A stretch of 64,000 nt of DNA from Frischella japonica. Lineage in GTDB: Bacteria; Pseudomonadota; Gammaproteobacteria; Enterobacterales; Orbaceae. The stretch is from assembly GCF_014489845.1 (NCBI RefSeq), contig NZ_JABURY010000016.1, forward strand, positions 78,829-142,828, in the 5' to 3' direction. A program made the position numbers and the translations under genes. Positions 28,592-35,808 of this stretch are shown in pieces (the first letter of the stretch is position 1; each line of letters starts with the position of its first letter). The notes under the pieces were generated by a model. That model was not told the DNA's origin and made no database searches. It saw only the letters and a program-made list of their open reading frames with translations.

Positions 28592-28831
28592 TTAATGCCA
28601 ATAATTCATCATTTTTTTATATACATCTTTTCCTTCATTTGGATCTTTTGCACATAAATCTTCGTGACATTTTACATCGTCTATTGTTAAATTATAGTGT
28701 TGTAAAAGAAATTTAACTAAACAAGATAATGACTTAGCTTGCTCTTCTGTTACCTCCTGCCAATAGCCGTGAGGTAATATTGTTTACTTACCACCATTCA
28801 TATTTATGAGGGTGATAAGCATAATAATCAT
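28592..28831 (-). pseudogene. relic of an exported protein with an amidase-like C-terminus
   Basis: From ATG 28831 a short hydrophobic start (MIIMLITLINMN) runs into an in-frame TAA (28784-28786), after which the same frame stays open to TAA at 28592 and encodes LPHGYWQEVTEEQAKSLSCL, a helix-rich stretch and VKCHEDLCAKDPNEGKDVY. The order VTxxQxxSL, then H-x-D, then K-D-P-x-E-G resembles the C-terminal end of N-acetylmuramoyl-L-alanine amidases (AmpD/PGRP-like fold), whose metal or catalytic residues sit in this H-x-D...K-D-P segment. Only this end remains; the rest of the catalytic domain is missing. The family call is from motif order only and moderate. Confidence 0.45.
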
Positions 28832-28849
28832 TTGTTTACTACACAATCT

Positions 28850-29880
28850 TTAATTCAATTCATCAATTTCTTTATCCACAAATTTACGTTCGACAAGCTC
28901 ACCGTCTTTATAGGTTTCTGTGTACAAAAGTTTGCCTTTTTTAGCAGAAGATAGATCCTTAGAACCATCTAATTTCTTTTGATAGTCTAATTGATAACAT
29001 TTCCGGACACCATCAAGTAAACCATTTTTATATTCCGATTCGAGATAAATATAACCGATATCTAGAGGCGCATATTTACTGCCTGTTATCTCTATCCATA
29101 CCCCTCGCGAGTATGGTTTTGAACTAAACCTTCCTCTGTATCATTAAGATCTGTATTTTGAAAAGAACCATTAGTATCATAATAGCGGATGAATTTGCCT
29201 TGGGGTGTCAGTTGGTATGTTCTTTTTTCATTAGCAGCACTGTCTGTCTCATCACTACCAAAATCCCTAATAATTATTTTCCCATTATCATAATAGAAAA
29301 ATCGATAGCTTCTACCCAGATCATTTCCATATTCGTAAGTGGCTGCTAATTTATCCACAATTTGATCAGAACTGATAGAGATAATGGATTGAAAAATAAG
29401 GTGTCTTCCATACTCGCAATGGTTGCATTCTAACTCAAGGTTCTCGGTGGTGAGTAGAAACAGATCAAACTGAGGAAAGCCGGCTATTTTTTCCACATGA
29501 ACTGTAATCTTCTGGTTTAAAATATCGTTGATATTAAATGGGATATCATAGGAATCCTGAACAATCTGCTTTAAATTTTCTTGGGTTAAAGTAATCTTAT
29601 AGGATTGTTCTGATTGGGACTGCTTATCTAAATTTCCGGCTAATTCATCAAAAGCCTTTTCATTCCCCGAACGTTCACTTTCTGTTTCTGCATGTTGCCA
29701 ATGTGTGGCAAAAGGATATAAAACATGTTTATCACCAATTGGCGGGCTGGCAAGGGGAGCTTGCATAATTTGGGTAATAAGATCGTCTTTTTTATTTTTA
29801 TTAATCGGTTGGCTATTCGCCATTTGATTACAACCTATCATCAAGAAGATGATGATAAAGGGTATAACTATCGTTTTCAT
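28850..29880 (-). pseudogene. lipoprotein copy broken by a one-base frameshift (duplicate of 29887-30897)
   Basis: The gene starts at ATG 29880 with AAGGGG upstream and a lipoprotein signal (lipobox MIGC). As read it ends at 29092 after 262 residues with NHTREGYG. Alignment with the intact downstream-strand neighbour shows that one base was lost at the codon after REG: the intact copy continues LWIEMKPNG, and shifting one base here gives WIEITGSKYAPLD, then YLESEYKNGLLDGV and KKGKLLYTETYKDGELVERK up to TAA 28850. The C-terminal half has YwqK/MORN-like repeats. Its first 90 residues after the signal are almost identical to the copy at 29887-30897; the rest has diverged. It may still make the truncated 262-residue lipoprotein. 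Confidence 0.85.
29679..29820. repeat. 142-bp identical block shared with 30705-30846
   Basis: Within the tandem duplicate genes the two copies are identical at every base over 142 positions (29679-29820 and 30705-30846), while flanking parts, including the signal peptides and the middle of the genes, differ strongly. This uneven pattern points to gene conversion or recent partial exchange rather than simple duplication age. Confidence 0.9.
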
Positions 29881-29886
29881 ACTATA

Positions 29887-30897
29887 TTACCCCTTTTTAA
29901 TTTTAGCCACTTCATCATCTATAAACACCCGATTCACAAGCTCACCGTCTTTATAGGTTTCTGTGTACAAAAGTTTGCCTTTTTTGCGGGTGGATAAGAT
30001 AGGTTCATTGAGTTCATTATAATGCTGTTCTAATTGATAAAATTTCCAAATATTAACGGGCAAACCATTTTTATATTCGGCTTCTAAGTAAGTATTGTTA
30101 TGAGTATAACCGTTTGGCTTCATTTCAATCCATAAACCTTCGCGGGTATGGTTTTGAACTAAGCCTTGCTCTTCTTGGTTTTGAAATAGACCATTTTCGT
30201 CATAATAGCGGATAAATTTGCCTTGGGAGGAGAGTTGATATGTTTTTATTTCAGAAGCAAAACTATTTATCTCATCACGTTCAAGTTCCCTAATAATTAT
30301 TTTTTCCTTGTTATAATAGAAAAAACGATAACTTCTGCCTATATCACTTCCAGATTTGTAAGCTACTACCAACTTATCTATAATTTTATCAGCAGAAATA
30401 GAAATAATGGTTTGTAGGGTAAATTTAGATTCGTATTCACAAGGATTACATTTTAAATCAAGGGATTCAGTGGTAAGTAGAAACAGATCAAAATGAGGCG
30501 AACTAGCTAATTTCTCTACATGAACTTTAATCTCATGTTTTGTAATATCATCAATAATATCAGAATAGATATCATATGGGATATTAAAAACCTGTTTTAA
30601 ATTTTCAATAGTTAAAGTGATCTTATAGGATTGTTCTGATTGGGACTGCTTATCTAAATTTCCGGCCAATTCATCAAAAGCCTTCTCACTCCCCGAACGT
30701 TCATTTTCTGTTTCTGCATGTTGCCAATGTGTGGCAAAAGGATATAAAACATGTTTATCACCAATTGGCGGGCTGGCAAGGGGAGCTTGCATAATTTGGG
30801 TAATAAGATCGTCTTTTTTATTTTTATTAATCGGTTGGCTATTCGCTATTTGATTACTCATAAATAAGAGGGTTATACATGCTATTATCAATCTCAT
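29887..30897 (-). CDS. exported protein with YwqK/MORN-like C-terminal repeats
   Basis: This 336-residue protein begins with a hydrophobic signal (MRLIIACITLLFMSNQIA) that lacks the lipobox cysteine of its duplicate; there the corresponding place reads MIGCNQ. It is therefore probably a soluble periplasmic or secreted form of the same protein. Residues about 20-105 (SQPINKNKKDDLITQIMQ, PFATHWQHAETE) match the copy downstream; the middle (about 105-225) has diverged; the end has NGLFQNQEEQGLVQNHTREG, YLEAEYKNGLPVNIWKFY and GKLLYTETYKDGELVN, with the MORN/YwqK pattern. ATG 30897 has AAGGA 9 bases upstream; the longer frame would need TTG. The next copy follows after 6 bases, so they are co-transcribed. 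Function unknown. Confidence 0.7.
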   Translation of the reverse strand: MRLIIACITLLFMSNQIANSQPINKNKKDDLITQIMQAPLASPPIGDKHVLYPFATHWQHAETENERSGSEKAFDELAGNLDKQSQSEQSYKITLTIENLKQVFNIPYDIYSDIIDDITKHEIKVHVEKLASSPHFDLFLLTTESLDLKCNPCEYESKFTLQTIISISADKIIDKLVVAYKSGSDIGRSYRFFYYNKEKIIIRELERDEINSFASEIKTYQLSSQGKFIRYYDENGLFQNQEEQGLVQNHTREGLWIEMKPNGYTHNNTYLEAEYKNGLPVNIWKFYQLEQHYNELNEPILSTRKKGKLLYTETYKDGELVNRVFIDDEVAKIKKG

Positions 30898-30997
30898 TGC
30901 CAATATTCCTTGTACATTTTTTACTCCCCCGTACTTTAAAAAACGCTTGTATAGAATAACGGGTGCAGTATATGAGTGCGGTTTTCAGAATTTATGG

Positions 30998-31045
30998 AGA
31001 GTATATACCTAATTTCAGATAATAGTGAATTTATTTCCGCTTTAT
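30998..31045. repeat. 48-bp repeat, copy 1 (copy 2 at 32339-32386)
   Basis: The two copies match at 46 of 48 positions. On the minus strand both encode the same relic peptide, KAEINSLLSEIRYIL in this copy and KAEINSLLSKIRYIL in the other. Each lies just upstream of the start of an exported protein gene (30897 and 32305). It reads as the tail of one duplicated gene that has otherwise been lost. Confidence 0.85.
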
Positions 31046-31123
31046 TTTAGGTGAATTTTTAATTGATAAGTTACTATGAATATTAACAATTTCTGCCAAT
31101 ATATTTTTTTATTATCACGCATA

Positions 31124-31792
31124 TTATGCACGGCAATCCATAGTATAAAAATCTAGAATGGTTAAATACCATTTATTATCTAATTGGGTTAGATAAAATA
31201 TGAAAATATTTTTTTCATCATATATCCCTGGAAAGTTTTCTATATAAACAACTTTAACTGTTTTAGGGGCTATTTTATCGGCAATGGATTGATATTCCTC
31301 TCAAACAGGATTTTTTTCAAATTGATAGTGTTTTAGTTCCCAATGATAATAATTAAGCGCTATTTTTAAAGCCTCAATATTTTTTTCTTTTGAATTGGCA
31401 TACAGACCTAGTTTAGTGACTTTTTCACTACATGGATCAAATGTAGAATATTGTTCATATTGTATTTTAGGATTGCCAGATATTGTAACCCCTAGCAATT
31501 CATCTTCTACCCAAGAGGGTATTTTATTTTCAACTCCTTTATCATTAAATTTAAATTGTTCAATTCTTCTCATTGTGGGACTGGTACTCGCATTATATAC
31601 AATGAAAAGACCTATATCTTTATTAATATATTGGTTAATTTCTTTAAAATTCTTTTTATTAAAAAGGTCAATAAGTTGATAAACCGTAGCATCAAAATGT
31701 GGGGTTGTTTGAGTCACTGCTGATTGATTTTCTATTTTTTGACTACATGCTATGTTAACCAAAGACAATAGAATCAGTAATAATATTCTCAT
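31124..31792 (-). pseudogene. lipoprotein gene interrupted by an in-frame TGA
   Basis: From ATG 31792 a lipoprotein signal (lipobox NIAC, Cys16) leads a 163-residue frame that stops at TGA 31301. The same frame then continues for 58 codons (EEYQSIADKIAPKTVKVV, then FYLTQLDNKWYLTILDFY) to TAA 31124. The continuing part has the codon use and fold pattern of real protein: it ends with W-Y-L-x-x-L-D-F-Y, like the last strands of NTF2-like or DUF-type lipoproteins. So the likely original protein was 222 residues and one substitution created the stop. It is either a recent pseudogene or makes a shortened lipoprotein. Function unknown. Confidence 0.75.
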
Positions 31793-31843
31793 TTTAAAAT
31801 TCCCATGTTTTTTAGTTGTTTATCTTTCTTTCGAACTTAAGTT

Positions 31844-32305
31844 TCATTTGCCATCAAATTCGACTTTTCCATGACTTATCCATTGATTATCTTTCCACTC
31901 ACCGTCACACATCTCTACCCCAGACCAGACAACTTTTGAGTTTTTGATATCGATAATGACACATTGATAGTTTTCGTGTAGCATTTTTTCATTGTCTGAT
32001 ATTTCAACATAACCTTTGATAATCGCATCCATTTTAACATAATGTTTATTATCAGATATTTTAATATCTATTGAGTCAATACCGGTATATTGCTCATCAT
32101 CATAATATCCTTCGATTTTAGATGTCACTTCATTGTTAATTAATCTTGGATCTGAATAAAGATTGAATTCTTTATTATAAGTTAAGAAGATTAATTCTAT
32201 TTGATCGGTAATTTTTAATTTATTAGCAATAGGGACTGGTTTTATAGTTGTACCTACACAGGAAAGGCTAAAAATAAGTAATGTTATATATAATAAATAT
32301 CTCAT
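31844..32305 (-). CDS. small lipoprotein of unknown function
   Basis: ATG 32305 starts a 153-residue lipoprotein, MRYLLYITLLIFSLSC, lipobox SLSC (Cys16). An ATG at 32329 would add eight residues before the signal. The mature part is mostly beta with many charged residues (KITDQIELIFLTYNKEFN, IDSIDIKISDNKHYVKM, YQCVIIDIKNSKVVWSGVEM), and the two late cysteines may form a disulfide. No family is recognised. It follows a 48-bp repeat and a gene relic. Confidence 0.65.
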   Translation of the reverse strand: MRYLLYITLLIFSLSCVGTTIKPVPIANKLKITDQIELIFLTYNKEFNLYSDPRLINNEVTSKIEGYYDDEQYTGIDSIDIKISDNKHYVKMDAIIKGYVEISDNEKMLHENYQCVIIDIKNSKVVWSGVEMCDGEWKDNQWISHGKVEFDGK

Positions 32306-32338
32306 AAATCTTGCTGTTGCGCTTATCACATCTTATGA

Positions 32339-32558
32339 AGAGTATATACCTGATTTTAGATAATAGTGAATTTATTTCCGCTTTATCAAATACCCAGTGA
32401 TTATTTTTGAAATGGGATAAATAAGCATCCAGTTTAAACTTAAAATCATCATCAGAATAAATTTCTTTGATGTCTTTGTTTATAAGTTACGATATATCAT
32501 AATTATCTAATCTTCTTTCGAGTAACTGTTTCTTTATTTCGTTACTTAATAATTGTGG
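32339..32558 (-). pseudogene. relic of a gene tail, interrupted by a stop
   Basis: On the minus strand the frame after a TAA at about 32559 encodes PQLLSNEIKKQLLERRLDNY, one in-frame TAA, then IYSDDDFKFKLDAYLSHFKN and KAEINSLLSKIRYIL. The charged helical sequence and its match to the relic at 30998-31045 argue that this was coding. No start remains. Family unknown. Confidence 0.5.
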
Positions 32559-32621
32559 TTAATTAACCGCTTTATAAAAAGCAAAAAAATATCAAAAAAG
32601 TAATATGTAGTAAAAATTGCT

Positions 32622-32924
32622 TCATAGGGTTTTCTCTTTGGCATTTTTATGTTTTAAAAAAAATAATATCAGTAAAACTGAAATATAAAGAATTAAAGGA
32701 ATCTTATAAATCATATCAATGATATTTTGTCCTATCATTTCATTTTCATCAGAAAACAAAACATAATAACTATTTTGACTTAAATAATTAATATAATTAT
32801 AATTTTCAGAAAGAGGATTCAATTTTAGCGCCAAAAAGACAGTAGGATCATCGTTGCAAATAAGAATTTGGGTAAAACCTTTAATTAATAGTAATAGTAT
32901 TATTAAGATCTTTAATAATTTCAT
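32622..32924 (-). CDS. small two-segment membrane protein, function unknown
   Basis: The 100-residue protein has a hydrophobic N-terminal segment (residues 3-18, LLKILIILLLLIKG), a polar middle of about 50 residues with one cysteine (ICNDDPTVFLALKLNPLSEN), a second membrane segment (about 75-92, PLILYISVLLILFFL) and a basic tail (KHKNAKEK). With both ends basic, the middle loop would face the periplasm. ATG 32924 is preferred over ATG 32936. Such two-segment proteins with a periplasmic loop are common among hypothetical island genes; I see no family. Confidence 0.5.
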   Translation of the reverse strand: MKLLKILIILLLLIKGFTQILICNDDPTVFLALKLNPLSENYNYINYLSQNSYYVLFSDENEMIGQNIIDMIYKIPLILYISVLLILFFLKHKNAKEKTL

Positions 32925-32944
32925 ATTGTCATCCATTTATAATC

Positions 32945-33109
32945 TTATTGAACTGATTGAATTTCGATTTTAATTCGGGGATGTGCTTCATAAATATTAC
33001 TTTTTCCCTATTCTTTTCTTCCAATAATATAATGATATTCAATATCTACCCAATTATTTTTTACAATATGTCTTTTTTCTACTTGATTAACTTTTGTACT
33101 TAGCTTATT
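32945..33109 (-). pseudogene. relic of a gene tail
   Basis: An interrupted frame on the minus strand encodes VNQVEKRHIVKNNWVDIEYH, YIIGRKE, one in-frame TAG, then EAHPRIKIEIQSVQ and a TAA at 32945. The alternating pattern looks like two beta strands of a real domain end. There is no start codon; a stop lies immediately before. Family unknown. Confidence 0.4.
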
Positions 33110-33156
33110 TGCTTAATATTGTTTGAGATAATAGCGTAGCAATAAACGAAAATAAC

Positions 33157-34539
33157 TTATTCCAAAATTGATTTGAATTTTAATGATTTCAGCCTTTTCT
33201 TCACCCACAAAAATGACAATAAACATGAAATTAGGTTTCCGATTGCCATAGAGATAAAAATGCCATTCATTCCCATTTTTTGAACATAGACTAAATATAG
33301 TCCTATAGAAAAAATAATGATCATTCTAATATAAAGGATAATTACCGCAGGTAGGGGTTTTCCTGTCGCTTGAAAGAATGATGCGATTATCCACGTTATT
33401 GCCATAAAACAAAAGGTAAATGATACGATTAGCACTTGTTTTCTGGCAAGATCAATCACTTCTGCTATTGAAGTAAATATTGAAAATAACCAAGGAGAAA
33501 GTAATACATAAAGTGCTGCAATGATGCTACATAATATCATTATTGCCCTTAAGCTTAGATTAAAAGCTTCTTTAATCCGATCAAGTTGATTACGTCCATA
33601 ATTTTGCGAAATAAAGACCGTCATTGCACCAGCAATAGCAATCATCGGAATAACTAAAATCTGATCAATTCTCCCAACCAATATCCATGCATTCATTGCA
33701 TTTTCATCAAAGGTATTGGTGATCATTTTGTTATATGCAACGATAATGATATAAGTTGAGGCTGTCATTAAAAACTGAGGCAATCCAATCCGTATGATTT
33801 CTCTGGCAATTTTTCCGTTAAAGTGAGCAAAGTTAAATGTTAACGGAATTCTTGATTTTCCCTTGTGTATAAAGCGGATTAAATAGATAAAAGCCATAAA
33901 TAACGATATTGTTGTGGCTAAACCTGCACCAGCCACTCCCATATCGAGTACAAATATCAATATCGGATCAAGTACGATATTGAGCGTTACCATAATCATA
34001 AATGATATTGCAGTAACATATGTCAGGCCTTCGCCAATAAGAATACCGCCATAAACCTGTAATAATATTATGAACAGTAAACCTGGGGCTAATGAATATA
34101 AAAACTGTAGGCTATAGACTGTTGCTTCAAGGCTTAATTTATCACCTGATAATAAATTAATAATTTGTGGCCCAAAAGCATAACACATAATCATAAATGG
34201 CACGGTTAGCAGTAAAGCGATGACGACACCTGTAACACCCAGATTTTGATAATGATTAAATCGTTTTTCACCGATCAATCGCCCCGTTGTGGTACTCAGT
34301 CCAACGGCTAAACCTGAGGCGATAGCTTCAAAGACAAAAAATAATGGAAATAAAAGACCGGTTCCCGACAACGGGGCTGAAGAAGTCGGATTGATCAATG
34401 AAATAAAATAGGTATTTATGATTAAGTAAGCATAATTTAATAAGTGACCAATAAGAATGGGAATCCCTATTTTTATAATTATTGGCATGATTGGACCTTC
34501 AAACATGCCTTTTTGCAATTTTTCTTGAAAATTTGACAT
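33157..34539 (-). CDS. MATE family efflux transporter
   Basis: MATE proteins export cationic drugs and metabolites with sodium or protons. This 460-residue protein has 12 membrane segments in two similar halves. Features of the family are the opening PIMPIIIKIGIPILIGHLLN (about residues 16-35), FFVFEAIASGLAVGLSTTTG near residue 70, and the second-half counterpart IAIAGAMTVFISQNYGRNQL near residue 300. AAAGAG precedes the ATG. It lies 241 bases after the serine hydrolase-like gene and appears to be the last member of a three-gene cluster with a UvrA-like ATPase. The specific substrate cannot be read; the company of a UvrA paralogue hints at a DNA-active or antibiotic-like compound. Confidence 0.9.
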   Translation of the reverse strand: MSNFQEKLQKGMFEGPIMPIIIKIGIPILIGHLLNYAYLIINTYFISLINPTSSAPLSGTGLLFPLFFVFEAIASGLAVGLSTTTGRLIGEKRFNHYQNLGVTGVVIALLLTVPFMIMCYAFGPQIINLLSGDKLSLEATVYSLQFLYSLAPGLLFIILLQVYGGILIGEGLTYVTAISFMIMVTLNIVLDPILIFVLDMGVAGAGLATTISLFMAFIYLIRFIHKGKSRIPLTFNFAHFNGKIAREIIRIGLPQFLMTASTYIIIVAYNKMITNTFDENAMNAWILVGRIDQILVIPMIAIAGAMTVFISQNYGRNQLDRIKEAFNLSLRAIMILCSIIAALYVLLSPWLFSIFTSIAEVIDLARKQVLIVSFTFCFMAITWIIASFFQATGKPLPAVIILYIRMIIIFSIGLYLVYVQKMGMNGIFISMAIGNLISCLLSFLWVKKRLKSLKFKSILE

Positions 34540-34780
34540 AGATTTCTCTTTAAGTTTATTTTTTAATAAATAGTGATGTTATTTTTCTCTAGCGCAAAAA
34601 AGCTTCTAATCGACATGTTATCGAGAGCAAAATATCCATTATATTTTTCACTTTATAGCACCTGCCCGAACAGCACCTATCCCAACCTAAAACGTTTTGT
34701 TAGACAGTTCATGGCGGTAAAACCTTCTTGCCTTTTGGTGGAATGAATTGCAGAAACAAAATTTTGTTAACGACTTAAAA

Positions 34781-35791
34781 TTAACTGTCTGTTATCGATG
34801 GAATGATATAATCCGCCATGAGTTCCCACCTGTCGATTATCATCTTGTCGACTTTCGATACGATTGCCACTATCAGATCCTTTTCGGGAACACAATAGAG
34901 ATAAGTTCCGCCTATGCCTGCCGCAAGAAAAGTGTTAATCCCCTTATCTTCTCTAAGCCACCACATATAGCCACAATCTTCCGTATGCTGTTTTAGCGAT
35001 TCAGTTATCCAGTTTTCTGAAATGATCGGCTTATCATTGCATTGGCCTTTATTCAAATACAAATATCCCAAACGAAGCATATCCCGCAGAGTTAAAGACA
35101 GCCCCCAGCCTCCGGTATTGATATTTTGAGGATCTTTTATCCAACCGGTAATATTTTCACCATAGACATCTTCTTTAGAAAAGGATTTCATCTGTTGGTC
35201 ATCGATCTCTTTCACCCCTAAATGACTAAATAATGATTTATTGGCAAATTCTCGGGTTGATAGCCCCGTACTCCGCGTAATAATCGCTGAAAGAAGGTGC
35301 GCATTAGACATATTGAATTGAAACTCCCCAAGCTGGCCTTTTTGTCCCAACATTTCAAGCATAAACATCGTCCAATTCTTTTGCCTTCTCAACCTATCTA
35401 ATGGCTCACTCTTTTTCCAAGAATAGGGTGCAGTCATGGTAAGTAAGTGCTTGATTGTCAGATGTCGCTTTAACATATCACTGGCTTTGGATTCCGCTTC
35501 TGGAAAGAAATCCAGTATTGGTTGATCGACGCTTTTTATATATCCTTTATCAATGGCTATTCCCACTAAAGCGGAAGTAACGCTTTGTGTTACTGAAGTG
35601 AGATGATGAGCATTTTCAGCATGGTAACCTTTGAAATATTTTTCAAACACAATGCCACCTTTTCGCAAAATCGCGATTCCTTTAATAATGCCGAGTTGAA
35701 AATTCAAGGCGACATCCAGCTCTCTCAATTTATCTGGATTCATATCCACCGATTCTGCATCAATGGTTTCTAATTCTTTTATATTAGCCAT
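34781..35791 (-). CDS. beta-lactamase-fold (S12) serine hydrolase-like protein with altered active site
   Basis: The 336-residue protein follows the class C/S12 serine hydrolase layout: GIAILRKGGIVFEKYFKGYH near residue 38, then HHLTSVTQSVTSALVGIAID (61-80), a helical part with HLTIKHLLTMTAPYSW and NTGGWGLSLTLRDMLRLGYL. No signal peptide is seen, so it is probably cytosolic. In the family the second motif reads S-x-x-K; here it is S66-V-T-Q69. The Tyr-Ser-Asn motif expected in the FxYSN...LLSAI segment is F159-N-M. Both catalytic partners thus seem lost, while the fold-forming sequence is intact. ATG 35791 is used; a longer TTG frame would overlap the UvrA-like gene by four bases. It lies between that gene and the MATE transporter. 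Confidence 0.8.
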   Translation of the reverse strand: MANIKELETIDAESVDMNPDKLRELDVALNFQLGIIKGIAILRKGGIVFEKYFKGYHAENAHHLTSVTQSVTSALVGIAIDKGYIKSVDQPILDFFPEAESKASDMLKRHLTIKHLLTMTAPYSWKKSEPLDRLRRQKNWTMFMLEMLGQKGQLGEFQFNMSNAHLLSAIITRSTGLSTREFANKSLFSHLGVKEIDDQQMKSFSKEDVYGENITGWIKDPQNINTGGWGLSLTLRDMLRLGYLYLNKGQCNDKPIISENWITESLKQHTEDCGYMWWLREDKGINTFLAAGIGGTYLYCVPEKDLIVAIVSKVDKMIIDRWELMADYIIPSITDS

Positions 35792-35808
35792 AATCAAGTA
35801 TCCACTTT

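Noticed and set aside
31301..31303. In-frame TGA as a selenocysteine codon
   Set aside because: The protein is a lipoprotein with no redox motif, there is no SECIS-like hairpin right after the codon, and neighbouring genes decay in similar ways; nonsense mutation is simpler.
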